DNA of 64,000 bases from Parasponia andersonii (lineage: Eukaryota; Streptophyta; Magnoliopsida; Rosales; Cannabaceae), in the NCBI GenBank assembly GCA_002914805.1, contig JXTB01000103.1, positions 153,660-217,659 of the forward strand. Direction: 5' to 3'. Below are positions 40,391-53,480 of the stretch, one piece after another; positions within the stretch are counted from its first letter, which is position 1; every line of letters starts with the position of its first letter. Made by a program: the position numbers and the translations under genes. The notes under the pieces are model-generated. The model was not told the origin of the DNA. It was given only the letters and a program-made list of their open reading frames with translations, and did not search any database.

Positions 40391-41898
40391 GGTGGTAGTG
40401 GCAGTTTCACTAATAATTGTTTCTCTAAGTAACCTGTATAGATTTCGGGTCTTCTCTCTTTTTATCAACACAAGGCCTTCTGCATACTTTCAGCATATCG
40501 CCTTTGGATGAGAAACTATAAACTAGAGAATCCAAAGTATTGAAAGAGATCGGAGTTCTCTTCAACTCGAGAATATGTTGGACATAAGTCAAGTATTTTG
40601 GCTATACCATTGTACATCTTGATCTACAAATTCTAATTTCTTTATAACCAGCCTATCATTGCCTATTAAAATTGCATTGCTATCACATGCCTTTCATATG
40701 TTAAACCACTCCCTGCGAAGACATTTATGGTATAAGCATCTAGAATCTAGTATCCAACAATTTGATAAAGATATATTGTTTGTTGACACTAAAAAAAAAT
40801 CTTCACCATTGTCAACCTTATTGTTGTTAGCAATATTCAATTCTGTTGGCATTTAGTTTTCCTTTGCCTCCAAGTCTCTCTCTAATTCATGACATAATCT
40901 TCTGACATGTCCTTTCTTGTGATAGTAATTGCACTCCACATTTTTTTGGGACGTGACTTAGAACGATGACAATTTTTACCTGAGTTTCTTTTACAAGATT
41001 TGCTTCTACCACGCTATAGTTTAGATTTAGAATCTGCTTTTGCCACTACACTTTCTATTTGAAAAGACATGCTTAGCTGGTTCATATTGTCTATCTTGTA
41101 GAGCAATGGACACTTCATATATAGTCATCGTGCTCTTCCTGACTAGTAGTATAATTCTTAGAGAATCGTATTGTTTTGACAATAATGATATCAAAATAAC
41201 AGCTTGATCTTCTTCATCAATCTTAATATCTGTACTTAAGAGTTGAGTGATATACTTCTTGAACTTGTTAATATGACTCCTGAGACGTGAATCTTCCTCT
41301 ATTTTTAGTTAATACAACTTCCTCTTTAAATACAATCAATTCACCAATGATCTTGACATGCATAATTTCTCTAATAATTTTGCAGGAGAAATTTCGTTCG
41401 ACATGGAGTACTTTAAGTTAGTAGTAAGACTTAGTAGTGTCAATAGCATTTACTTCTAATTTTTTCTACTCATTATCTCTTTCATACTATTCTTTCCTTG
41501 CAAAGCTTTAAGAAGCCCTTGTTGCACTAGTACATCTTTGATAGTAGTTTGCCATGTATTAAAATTAGTTTTGTCATTAAATGACTCCATCTTGTACTCT
41601 GTGATTACTATTTTTTCTAGATGAATAATACTTTAATGACATTTAATTTTTAGCTCTGATACCAATTTTTATGAAAAAATAATGATTATAATGATAAAAA
41701 CGACAATGATAATAATAACAATAGTGAAAAAATGGTCATAAAGATCGAAAATATTGGTAAAAGAGAGACACAAGAAATTAGTATGGTTCAACACAAAGAG
41801 GTATCAATCAATGCCACTAATAATACAAGTAAATTACAATGTAAGTAATCTCAACCTCACAACCTATGTCTCGAGTATACATAAGATACTCTTACAAT

Positions 41899-41980
41899 AA
41901 CCTTATAGAAAGGTTGTACTATCTTTAACAACCTTATAGCAAGGTTGTGCTATCTCTAACAATCTTATAGCAAGGTTGTG
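41899..41980. repeat. Three-unit tandem repeat in the Copia LTR
   Basis: The phrase AACCTTATAGCAAGGTTGTG followed by CTATCTCTAAC recurs three times at about 31-bp spacing. Each unit is itself a partial palindrome (AACCTTATAGCAAGGTT). Confidence 0.8.
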
Positions 41981-42032
41981 CCAATTTATCAAATACTTCA
42001 CTCAAACCTAAGGAAGAGTCACTTCCTCTTTC

Positions 42033-42210
42033 AATAAGTTCACTACACTCAAAGAGCTCTCAACTTTGCTAGCTTCTCACGTTCCTTTTGAAATCAAATG
42101 GTAAGAACATCACTCTTCTATTGGCCTATTTTAATAAGTTCACTACACTCAGAGCTCTCAACTTTGCTAGCTTCTCACGTTCCTTGCGAAATCAAATGGT
42201 AAGAACATCA
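42033..42210. repeat. About 100-bp direct duplication in the Copia LTR
   Basis: AATAAGTTCACTACACTC, then CTCTCAACTTTGCTAGCTTC and AAATCAAATGGTAAGAACAT, occurs twice with few differences. Confidence 0.85.
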
Positions 42211-43544
42211 CCCTTTCATAGGCAAGATTAAGCAAGGTTGGGCACTAGGGCAAGATTGGGCAGCCTTTCTAACAAGCTTGGCAATACGTATACTTTGGCA
42301 CTAAGTCTAGTGATATCCTCAACAACATCAGCAACTATTTTTTCTTTTTCTTTTTGACTTGTATTGTGAAGCAAAAATAACAAAAACTCCAAAAACACAT
42401 ATAGCAACACGTACTTAAAACCAAAAACATAATGTTGCTATAAGTTTTTTTTTCTTTTTTTGATGGAATGTCGATATAAGTTCTGATTTAGATTCAATCA
42501 CACAAACAAGAGTTACATCTACTAGAGACAACCATGCACCAACATTGGATTTATTAAAAGTAGAATAATTACAAACCTAGTTTTCATATTCGAAATACCC
42601 GAAGAGCTCTATCACCAACTTATAGAATTATCGATTTTTGTACTGCCTTCTCCTCTTACAATTTTGACTTAACAAAAACATAATTAGACTAATCCAATAG
42701 TAATATGAATACTATTCGTGATAGTAGTAGTACATATTTCTTAAAGTTCTAGTATTATAATCAACTATTCTCGTTGCAAAAACTTACTTGTAATTCCAAG
42801 TAGCCTTTTTTTAGTTCAATTAGGAACGTTTAATTAACAACCAGATATACCCAAAAAAAAAAAAATAATTTGAATATAGTATTTATATCCTAAATTGGCA
42901 AGGTTTTTAGACAAAACTAGTATTCTTGGTCTTGTTTGTCAAAAGAATTAATCTGCTGAAAACATAGCTAGGGCCTAGGGATGTTTCTTTATTTTCTTTT
43001 ATCATTTACTTAGACTGATTATCTATTGAATAATATTCTTTTGATAGCATTTTCACTTTTCCTTTTATTTTCCTTTATTTTAAATTTCTTTTCGATTATT
43101 ATTTTATTTATGGAAAGAGATAAAAATAAATAAAAGGAAAGGAAAAATCTTGTAGAGGAACGACCCTGTCCTCACCATATTTTGAGAGGAAGTGCCTTCT
43201 AACCAAATAGAGGACACTGTATCCTCGTTACTTGTGTAAGAGTCGGGTAAGTATATTTCTTTAACACAAAATAATAAGGTCTATCTTTAGGCCTCAAAAA
43301 TAATAATAAAGAAACATAATGAGACTTGTGAAACGTCTTTTGATTTATCCTTCGGTAACGAATATGATGTTTTTTAATCGAGTAAAGCTAGTAAATTTTA
43401 ATATATTAATAGAATTATGATAATCCACTTATTATATGTTACTACAAAAATTTTAGTAAATTAATTGGGATACTCAACATTATTATTTTCAATAACTTTC
43501 CATCCTCAAGAGTAGAAAAGTCAAGAAAGAAAATAAACAAGGCT

Positions 43545-43900
43545 AAACAATTATATTAGTCAAAACTAAGGAGAAAGTCTTATTTTAGGTCTTAAACTTT
43601 AAATTACATTATATTAATCTTTAAACAATTAAAAATATGTAACTCTAATTTTTTTTGCTATATATTTTGTTTGAAACTTATCAGAATGAGCACATGAATT
43701 ATATTTTTCATTGTGTTTTAGTGATTTTAACATAATATCACATTTTGGATAATTATACATTACATTATTATCCAATGTGTAACTAATTTTTATTTAACCA
43801 ATTATTTTTAAATAACCTCAATTCATATTCTATTTTTTTTTATAGTGCTTAATTATACTTCTAGATATGAAATAAATACAACAGACAAATTGTGTTATAT
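43545..43900. repeat. MITE-like family 2, copy 2 (incomplete)
   Basis: It matches the left two-thirds of 36079-36529: AAAGTCTTATTTTAGGTCTT, CAGAATGAGCACATGA and GTGTAACTAATTTTTATTTA all have counterparts. The right end is missing. Confidence 0.5.
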
Positions 43901-44959
43901 ACCACTCTTTACTGAACTTCTTACAAATATATATTCAAAAACAATTGGCTGCAACCTTAATTCACATTATGGCGGCCATCAGGGTCAACATGAAACATGT
44001 GATGAAGCATAGGATACCAAAATGTCTTATACACTGAGGATACTCAAAAGAAATTTATTATTTATCTAATTTCAATTTTCTTTTTGTTTCCTGTAGTTAT
44101 TTTAATATTTATAAAAGAAAAAGTTTGTGGGCATATATAGTACATATGATTGTGTTAGAATGTTAGAAATTTTTTTCTAAAGCTTGGAATCGTTTGTTCG
44201 GCAAGAAAGAAAAAATAAAGCAGTTAGAATAAGTTATAAACTTGTTTCATTATATAATTATAAAGTAAAGAAGCTCAATGGAAATGTTTGTTAGTGATTG
44301 ATTACCTAATGTTAGTGATTGATTACCTAATAACTTCCTCTGCTTGGAAGATGTCTCCACCTTAAGCAAAATTAGAGACTCAAGCATATGGGTTCACTCA
44401 AAAAGTGGTTGCAATTATTGGATATATTATAAAGTAAAGACAAAGCAAGAAGCATAATGCAATCTTCTTTTCCATACTTATTTGCTTGGAATATATATAT
44501 ATTTTTTGGATACAATTTGCTTGGAATCTTTAAGTACGAAAGCCACAATTTAGATAACATAAACAAGTAAATAAGGACAAAATTTCTAAACACTTTCCAA
44601 GCTAATGAGACTTTGTCCCTAATATTACAGTTATCATATAGTCGTATTGCTTTTATATCCCCCCTCTTAATGTTCTTTCGTTATATAAACATTATCTGTC
44701 CAATACAATTAGAGAATTTTAATTAGCCTTAATTCAAATCCATATTCAATTCCAAAACATTCACTTAAAATTAATGAAAAGACAGGTAAAAATGGGCATG
44801 TTTTGACTACGTAAGCATGGAAAGAAATGGTGATAATATAGTAATCAAACTTAGGAATAATGGAGGAATGGAAAATAGAGGGTAGAAGAAAACCATGAGA
44901 GTCCTTCCAAAAGAAAAAAAAAAAAAACCATGAGAGAGAAAAACGGAAGTCCTTAATAG

Positions 44960-45133
44960 AATTAATGGTGTACCCACCCAATCTTCCAAAATTACTAAAC
45001 AACAACAATATACCCACCCAATCTTCCAAAATTACTAAACAACAACAATATAAGAAATGGTCGCTATATGATTACCCAATCTTCCAAAATTATTAAACAA
45101 CAACAATATAAGAAATGGTCGCTATATGATTAT
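44960..45133. repeat. Compound tandem repeat
   Basis: ACCCAATCTTCCAAAATTA followed by TAAACAACAACAATAT occurs three times. The last two units alternate with AAGAAATGGTCGCTATATGA, which occurs twice. Confidence 0.85.
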
Positions 45134-46596
45134 TTATGATTAATTAATTAATTGTAATGATCGTCCAAATCTCCAACTAACAAGTTAGCAGTTCATACAT
45201 GATACATGGAAAACTTCTTTGTGATTCCAAAATCAAGTCAAGTAGAAAAGACATTACAAGTACTTATTATAATAGGAAATAAAAAAATCATGAAATTAAT
45301 CAATATATCAATTGATCTGATGAAGTTTGACACCTAAATTGCACGTTGATTTAAAATATAGTTTTTTTGTCAACTCTGTCTGAATTATGAAATTTTAACA
45401 AGAAGAAAAAGTAGTTCAGATTTTCAATTCTTTAATTCTCACTGTGTTTAGAGCAAGGACAAATGTACAGAGCGGCGAATGGGGGTAAGCGCCCACACTC
45501 AACTTTTTAAAATTTAGATTTTACTTCTAAAATTGAATTTATTTTCTAAAAAAACCCCACATGCCTCCACTCAATTTTTTTTCCATGTGCTTTATTTTTG
45601 TTTCCCAATTTCATTAATTTTATTCGAGAGTTAGGGTATACTTCTTTTATTTTTCTCAAAATCTTAACTCTAATGGTTATTGGGGAAAAAAAAAATCTAT
45701 TAACTACGCTCTAAAGTCTAAAATCCTCATTGAATACAAATTTTTTCCTCCATTAAACTCGCCTTTTAGGTCACGTAACACCTCTTCTTTTTTTTTTTTT
45801 TACTCACACTGAGTACTATAACAGATTCCTTTTAAGTATTAAAACCTACTTAATCCTCGAAGTCAGGTTGTGCTTGGTTGTGTTTTTCTTTTAATTATAT
45901 ATACATATATATATATTTAATTTTATAGCACCCATGATTCTATGAAATGTTTTTTCTTTGTACTTTTGACAAATAAATATAATATTTAAAACCAAACAAC
46001 TAAAAAAGAGATTATAGCAAAGATAATTTTAATATAATTTACAACAAGGGTTTTCATAAGTGTTTTCAAAATATGAAGAATAAGGGTTTTCATAAATTGT
46101 TTTCAAAATATGAAGACTTGGCCACAATTCTAATAATTGATATTCAGTATTATACTGTTGCTTAAAAGTTAAAATTTTTGCTTCTTATATATGATCGGTT
46201 CCTTTGAAAAAAAAAAAATTCATTATGCCTACAGAATCAAAATCCTAATCCGACACTGGTTCAGATACTGTTTATATATATATATATATATGGTACCAAT
46301 CTACTAGCTAATTTTTTTTACTTATAAAAAGATATTATTTTAAAATAAAAATTTATCATGTATATTTCTTTTATAGTAAAACAAAAAATAATATTAATGA
46401 TACACGTTTTTTCATGTACTTCGTTATAATCGTTAGATCATCATCATCTAATAATGATCCAACGATTAAATTAGTAATTATATATATAAATAAAGTATGG
46501 CTCTTTGCAGTTTCATTTATTTCATAATCAGTTAAATGTTCTCTTTGGATTTCTGCGTCTATTTCTTTGCGGATATTATTAGGCCGGAATGGATTC

Positions 46597-46750
46597 GTAT
46601 TTAATTTTTTCCCAAAACCAGAATAAATATATTCAATCCAATTTCTAAATATGATGATTCTACAATCATTATTGTATTTAATTTTTTCCCAAAACTAGAA
46701 TAAATATATTCAAACCAATTTCTAAATATGATGATTCTACAATCATTATT
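46597..46750. repeat. 77-bp tandem pair
   Basis: Units 46597-46673 and 46674-46750 differ at only a few positions. A 22-bp pair with TTTAAGATAAACGGT follows directly (about 46745-46790). Confidence 0.85.
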
Positions 46751-47002
46751 TAAGATAAACGGTACATTATTTAAGATAAACGGTGCATTTTATTTTATTG
46801 TGTATACCCCTGCGAGTGACAACTAATCAATGTGTCAATTCCAAAGTTATATCTTTACAAGTTGTAAAATCTATAGATGCAATTTTTTTCAATAACAAAA
46901 TTTTCACAGTTCTTTCGAAGAAATAATGTTGTCACCACATTTTTTTTAAGATAACGTCACCACAAAATTTTAGGACTTGAATTTTGTATTTTTGGGTTAA
47001 TA

Positions 47003-47627
47003 GTACAAATGGTCCTGAAACTATCTAACTAGTTATAATTTGGTCCCAAAAGTTCAAATTTTGGTAATTAAGATCTCAAACTTTTTAATTTTATACAACT
47101 TGGACCCTTGAACTGTTAAAATCGCAATATACTATTATATTTCTAACTGAAAACATACATGAGGAGCATGTGGTTGCATTCGAAAGAGTATGTGAGAAAA
47201 AATAAATTGAATAAAAGGATTTAGAAGGAATAAAAGACGAATTATTTGCATTTTTAGGATTTATAAAGTTACAAATTTTAAAAAAAATCTTTCGTGATTG
47301 TTTGTTTTTGTGTTCAAAATTCTTAAATTGCTTCTTAAATACACTTTTAGATACTATAACAAACTTTTCACTTATGTTTTTTTGCCGGAAATTTAATAGT
47401 GTTGAAATTCTAATTGTAGCAATTAAGCCCCTAAATCCTAATTCTGTGCAATTTGATACTTTTTAGATGCTACAACGTACTCCTTACTTATTTTTTCTGC
47501 CAAAAATTTAGTAGTGTTGAAATTTGGATAGATCAGACATCAAATTGCACAAAATTAAGATTTAAGAGCTTATTAGAATTTTAAGAGCGAACTATTCCAA
47601 ATTGAATAGTTTAGGGACCATTTGTAC
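47003..47627. mobile_element. MITE-like family 1, copy 2
   Basis: The left end GTACAAATGGTCCTGAAACT and the right end, the inverse of GTACAAATGGTCCCTAAACT, form inverted termini of at least 20 bp with two differences. The interior resembles 34379-34831. Confidence 0.65.
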
Positions 47628-48329
47628 CTTAAAACCCCATTTATTTTATGAGCAAGATCGTATATTAAAAATCATAATTTTATGTATTCTTATTGTATTA
47701 TTTATGCCCTAATAGATGTGTCGTTTTTGTTGTCATAATTGCTATAACTATTATGTTGTTATTGAAATTGTTGTTGTTCTTGTTTTGGTAGAGAGATGAG
47801 GTTGGTTGGCTTTCACAATATGTTAATCTGAATTTGTTGAGGCACATTTGGAATCTCATTAACTTTTAAGGAGGATTACATTATTTTAGCTGAAAATTTC
47901 TTGCATTTGATATTTCCTTTGACTTTCTAAAAACAATTTATTTATAAATAACATTGTTTTACTTTTTCAGCAATAATGTTTGACTTTTTAGTAATCAAAT
48001 ATGTATCTATAAAGAACGTTTTAATAACGTCAATAAAATAAAAATAACTAATGCTTTCAATGAGACAATTTTCAGTTTGCGTGAAAACTCTCAATGACGT
48101 AGTTCTTCTAAAAAATATTGTTGGATTTGGCCAAATTATTTACTATTTAGTACATGGTAATGCATGCATATTAGAAAATATTCATTATATCGAAAAAAAA
48201 GATTTTATTTTATTTTTTTCATGCATATCAGAAAATTATATGGATTCTTACGTGATAATCACCTTGAACTCCAACAATACTATTAGCAAAATACTAAAAC
48301 TAATCACATATAGATAAGAGTGTTCACCG

Positions 48330-48593
48330 GAATTTGCTCATACTTTTGAGTATTAGAAACTTGGCCCTAATTCTTAGCACACTTCTCTTGAAACAAAACA
48401 TATTAGAAATAGCATTATTAATTAATTGGGCGACGCCTATAAAGTGCAGTTATTTTATTTCACCTACAACGGTTTTTTTAAGCACCGTAATAGGTGAATG
48501 CATTTCCTACCACCTTATAGGCCCCGTGATTACTTGTGTCTTTATCGCGGTGTGTCCATATACACGTCGTAGTAAGGGCCTTTTTTAGTAGTG
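48330..48593 (-). mobile_element. CACTA transposon terminus (fragment)
   Basis: Read on the minus strand from 48593 the sequence begins CACTACTAAAAAAGGCCC, the classic CACTA end, followed by subterminal phrases such as TACGACGTGTATATGGAC. I find no matching opposite end in the window, so the element is truncated or its other end has decayed. Confidence 0.6.
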
Positions 48594-48649
48594 TATAAGA
48601 CACCTGACTTCGTCTCGAGCTACAAAGAGAGAGAACATGAATATAATAG

Positions 48650-49612
48650 CTTAGGGGTAAGAAAAATAGTTATTATCCCAAAAAAAAAAACACCTTGCTT
48701 TTTATTGGGTTTTTGGTTATATTAAATAAAACTTTGATTATATCAAACTTTTATTTGATATAAATGGAGAGCGATATGCCTACACTGAGGAAGGGGGCCC
48801 TGGATTTTTTAAATTTTGTTTTCTATATACACAGATACATGCTACATATATTTATTTAAGGGCATATATTTTATATTAAAACACTTTTTACTATAAATTA
48901 TTTTACTTCCATACCTTACTTTATTCAAAAATTTAATTAATTCTTTCTGTCTTCAATAACTAATGTATATATAATTTTGGGAATAAAATTTCTATTTAAA
49001 TGATATATAAATTAATTCATGATATTTGTATATTTTAATCAAAATTAAATTATAGTTATTTTTCTAATCCTTAATAAATACCATATATCTATTTTTGTAT
49101 ATTTGTTCATTTTATTCTCTTTATCATTTTGACTTCTTTAGATTTTTTTCTTCCTCGATTTCTATCAAAATGTATTTGTTTTTAAGAATTTATTATTAAC
49201 AAATAGCAATCATATTACAAGATATTATATCACATTATGTTTAAAATTGAAAAAAGAAATTAAATATTTTGGTAGTTGATAGCAGAAGTCCCTAAATTTT
49301 AGTATTTTTGGTATTTAGGGCCCAAATTTTTATTTTTTGATATTTAAATCCTCAAACTCCCATTTAACTTGTATTTTTTGTATTTTAATTTTGTACAAAA
49401 TTTTTATGTTATGCACCTCCTGAAAAATAATCATGGATCTGCCAAAGTAAATGGAAACTCAAGGTTTTTTTTAACTAAAATTAAAAATTTTTCATTTTTT
49501 TTGTTCAATTATAAAAAAAAACTAGAGTTTTTTTTTTTTATAAAATCAACAAACTATAGGTTTTTTTCGATGATAATCCAATAAAATAGGGTTTCTAATA
49601 CTTTTACCTATA
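48650..49612. mobile_element. Second copy of the long-inverted-repeat MITE family
   Basis: The left end GGTAAGAAAAATAGTTATTA, then CCAAAAAAAAAAACACCTTG, mirrors the right end (inverse of GGTAAAAGTATTAGAAACCC). The phrases match the element in the DUF936 intron (23985-24592). The middle is AT-rich. Confidence 0.45.
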
Positions 49613-50120
49613 AAAACTAAAAAAATTTACAAAAATGCGGTGAGTTAGTTTTTTTTTTTCTAATTCTTTTTTTTTTCTAATTCCTATACTGTTAAAATAT
49701 CATTTTTTTAAAAAAAATTGAGAAATATATTTTTTAAAATGGTTACTAGTTAACAGTTTTTGAGTGGTTACCGGTTACTAGTTACAAATTATATAACAAT
49801 TATAAATACATTTGTTATTAGTTACCAGTACTGAAAAACTAGCTACTGGTTAGTAGTTACTATTTTAAACAATGATGTTTTTCTAAAAAAAATTCAGAAA
49901 ATGGAATTTTTCTAAAAAATGCGATATTGAATCTAGAAAATACTAAACCCATTGTATTTTTCTAATTCTTTTCTAGAAAAGCCATAGAGGGCATAATTTT
50001 CTCAATAAAACATGGTTATGTAATTATGGGATTGAATCTTGAGGATAAAATTGTTTGATTTAGAGAGGTGTGTGGAAACTATGCTTACCCAAATGTACTA
50101 GGTTGATATATTTCTTTGTT
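49613..50120. repeat. Dispersed repeat with GGTTACTAGTTA-type phrases
   Basis: It shares ATAAATACATTTxGTTATTAG and TTTTTCTAAAAAA phrases with 340-560 at the start of the window. The family is unassigned. Confidence 0.4.
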
Positions 50121-50125
50121 TTTTT

Positions 50126-50735
50126 ATTTCTTTTTTTTTTTTGGAAAAGGAAACAATTTCATTAAAACTCAAATAAAGGTTAAAATAGTAAATTGAATTG
50201 CATATAATCATTTATAATAAGAATTAGGAAATCGTTTCATAAACTTGAATAAAAAAAAAATTTCAAAGATCTCGGAGCAAAAACAGTCCCCCTCAACCAT
50301 TTTGGAGAAAAACTCCTCTATGAAAGATGTGATAGAGCTCTTCAAGGCTTATTGTAATTCTTCACTATCCGAATTGGTTCTTTTGATTGATTCACCGAGA
50401 GAGATTTTTCCAACTCTGATCCACTATAGTAACCACCTTTACAGATCTAAATAAAAAATGATACAAATCTGAAGAATAACCGCACTAATAAAAGAGAAAA
50501 AATAAAACTAACCCAAACTATTATAGATATCTAATACTATAAGTACCATAAATCTAGATAGACAATTTCCTTCAAAACAGAAAGAATATTTGAAAATAAA
50601 ATCAAAAAAAAAAAAAAAAACGCGAAAATCTCTTACTAGAGAAGGGAGAGATCCTCCTTTCCAGTAAGAGAGACATCTACTAAGAGAGGAAAAGAAGCGA
50701 AGGCTAGCCGAGAGAAAGAGAGAGAGAGAGAGAAG
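50126..50735 (-). mobile_element. Short LINE-derived or SINE-like retroposon with poly(A)
   Basis: On the minus strand it starts with a (CT)n-rich leader (about 50735), passes through an untranslated-looking body, and ends AATGAAATTGTTTCCTTTTC plus poly(A), seen as a T run at 50130-50142. The ending resembles the 3' tail of plant LINEs, suggesting an internally deleted LINE. No target duplication is confirmed. Confidence 0.5.
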
Positions 50736-53480
50736 GGCACATTGGTCTATTTCACATTAGTCGATACTCAATTGAAACTATGAACAAATTTGTGGTAGTT
50801 AATTCTGGCAAGATCTCATCCGAACAATAAGTTTGAAAGTAGGCAAGTAATTAACAAATATGATTTCAGATTGTTTCTTCGAGATAAATGTAAGTAGTCT
50901 TACCCTTCAACTGAAAAAAAAAGTGCTGATGGATAAATGCAAGTATTTGTTCACTTAAAAAGAAAAAAAAAATGGAAAAATCTGGCGGTTCATAATCCAT
51001 TAAATCATCTCCTGATCACCTTTTAGTTGGTCCCATTCCATTCCGTACAATTCCTAACTCCTCTGAACAAAGTACAAATAGGATTTCGTCTCATACAATT
51101 GCCAAAAATTTAAGCAAGAGCAGCTTTTGATTGTTCATTTTTCTTGTACCTCGACTCTCTTTCTCTAACTATAAATTTCTTTCGTAAGGTATGAACTCGA
51201 AATTCCACAAGCAGAGTTCTAAATGCACTTTTTTTTCTTCTCCAAACAGTGAGACAAGATTTCAGAGAAAGAGAATGAAAAAGAAAATCTATTTAACATT
51301 TCTCAGTCCACAAACACCTTATTTTTATTTATTTATTTTTTTTTAAAAAAAAAAAAGAAAAAGAAAAAGGACGATACAATTTGGGTTCCGGGAAATCCAT
51401 GGTTTTTGTATTAATATATGTTTAGTTCATTTATTTCGACGATAGTGTTCAAAAGTTAATAATAGGCGTAGGGTGCTAATTGTTTGGGATTTGGGAGATG
51501 TTAGCTCTTACCGACCAAATTCGTGGATGTTAAAAATTCAACTTATTTTTTCGGTTTGTGACATCCAACCAGAAGAAATTTGTAAAGATTTGTGGGTTTC
51601 CTTTATTGAAAGATACAACATAGGGAAAATTCCATTAGAAACCCATTGTGTGTAAAATTCCATTATAAACCCATTATGAGTATTCAGAGTCTAGGATATG
51701 ATTCGTACATATAAAATATACACAAATTTCGTATCGTTTTAGGCATTAGTTCAAACAGGTATGAAGTATGAAAACAAAATATATACAGTGTCCTGCTACC
51801 TATTAAAAAAATTGGGCGCCTGAAAGTCCTGGTTCTTAAAACTTGTGAATTTGAATTGTATCCTAAAAGTATATCTTGGCAATTAAATCCGTAAAACCGT
51901 AACAATTAGGTCCAAATCATTAGTAAGTGTCAAATTGTAGAAGAAATTACCCAGGTACAATGCACTTCTCACTCAAGGATATATTTTGAGCTGGTTTTTC
52001 TAAAAGAAGAAAAATTTTGACATTTGCTCAACAGAAACTCCTTTTCACAACATGTTTGAGGCACAATATGATAATTATACCCTAAAGTATTATTGTAGCC
52101 TATTAACCAATTAACACCTCTACAAATTACCAACACGCCGATCACCGCGAGTTTTAGTCTTTCCAAATACTGCAATATCAGTACATATAAATTTTGTTAT
52201 ACAACAAAACTTTAGCCATATTAGGCCGTGTTAAATGAACAAGATCACGCTGATGCAATATTCAGCTTCTGGCAAAATGATAATATGGAAAAAATTTTAT
52301 TTACAAAAATGACCATCTTCCATTTTACCGTTGGTCACTCAGCATAAAAACAAAGGTAGCTCAAACCATTTTGCAAATAAAAATTTTGAGCATTGAGTTT
52401 CCCTTTCTTTTAAGTCATGTTGCACAAATACTCGCAACAATAACACCAATTGTTGTGCTTCTAACATTATCATGAAAAATTGGATGTTATAATTAAAAAT
52501 TAGGATAGATGATCGTATTAGTCTCTAAATTAAGAGAAAAGTCTTATCTTTGTAAAAAAAATATTAAATTGCGTAAATTTAGTTCTTAAACTATTAAAAA
52601 AAATTATTTGTTTTTTTTGTTACATATTTTATTTTATTTTTGAAAAAATATTACATATTTTATTTTATTCTTAACAAAATGAATACATGAGACACATTTA
52701 TTATTCTATTATATTTATTAAATATCGAAAAGCATAATCCAACAATATAAAAAAATTAGAACATAAATTAAAACCTTTAAAAAATGTGATATTGTATTCA
52801 AATCACTAATACATAATGAAAAATTCAACTTATGTGCTCATTCGGACAAAAATATGATAATATATATATATATATATAAGGATTAAAATGACATTTATAA
52901 TATTTTAAAAACTAATACGAGATAATTTAAACTTTAAAGAGCAAAGTGAGACTTCTCCTTGATTCAAAGACTAATAGAATCATCTATTCTAAGATTTAAG
53001 CTTCTAGTTTCTTTTAAAGTATCATTTTCTCTTCTTAAAACCTACCAATACCCTATGTCTCTCACATCCAACGACTAATCATTGCATACGCCATGAACTA
53101 ACGTAATTTAATATTGGAATACTCGATAAATTTAGTCCTTAGCTATCTTTCAGAGGAAAATGACATAAACAATTCTGATGCGGACACGTTTTGTATTACT
53201 AGTTATGTCACATGATGGTAAAGAAAAATGGCGCATAGATGACAAATATGAAAAAAAATATATATTGGGATGTAAATTTGGCAGTCAAAGTTCTATATTA
53301 TTACCAAAGTCAAAAGTAAAATGGTAAATGAAAAGGATTAGTGGCAAATTTGCAAATTGACAAGTTGTAGAAAATTTAGAATGTTGTAAGCTTAACAATG
53401 CCAACTTTGACGCCAAAATAGCGTATTGTTACACTCTGCTTATTTGATTTCCTAAAATTCAAATGTTGCTATCTCATGAT
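50736..53480. other. Intergenic AT-rich region
   Basis: No gene is recognisable. It includes MITE-like family 2 copy 3 at 52498-52990 and a (TA)n tract at 52859-52878. Confidence 0.5.
52498..52990 (-). mobile_element. MITE-like family 2, copy 3 (opposite orientation)
   Basis: The right end, read on the minus strand, gives CTATTAGTCTTTGAATCAAG then GAGAAGTCTCACTTTGCTC, matching the left end of 36079-36529. ACATAAGTTGAATTTTTCAT and related inner phrases also match in reverse. Confidence 0.55.

Larger units (their letters stand above)
38400..42420 (-). mobile_element. Degenerate Copia retrotransposon (gag to integrase), lacking RT
   Basis: A primer-binding site of the initiator-Met type (AGCTCTGATACCA on the plus strand, 41652-41664) marks the start of a leftward element; the LTR-like region runs from 41672 to about 42420. 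Gag follows at about 41580-40870 (FNTWQTTIKDVLVQQGLLKAL, LLSKQYDSLR, and a damaged zinc knuckle CNYYHKKGHVRRLC). The pre-integrase and integrase region lies at about 39520-38650 (HMQLGHLDK; FCKFCI; VWVYFVQHKFEVF; CIFLGYP). Homology stops near 38400 before any reverse transcriptase, and no second LTR is seen. Stops and frameshifts are numerous, and a MITE splits it at 39529-40303. Confidence 0.75.
42421..48329. other. Intergenic AT-rich region
   Basis: No gene is recognisable. Contents include a 21-bp tandem pair at about 44291-44331, a compound tandem repeat at 44960-45133, a 77-bp tandem pair at 46597-46750, and repeat-family copies at 43545-43900 and 47003-47627. Confidence 0.5.

Noticed and set aside
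41899..41980. Regularly spaced palindromic repeats suggesting a CRISPR array
   Set aside because: Only three units, no unique spacers of constant length, and located inside a plant LTR.
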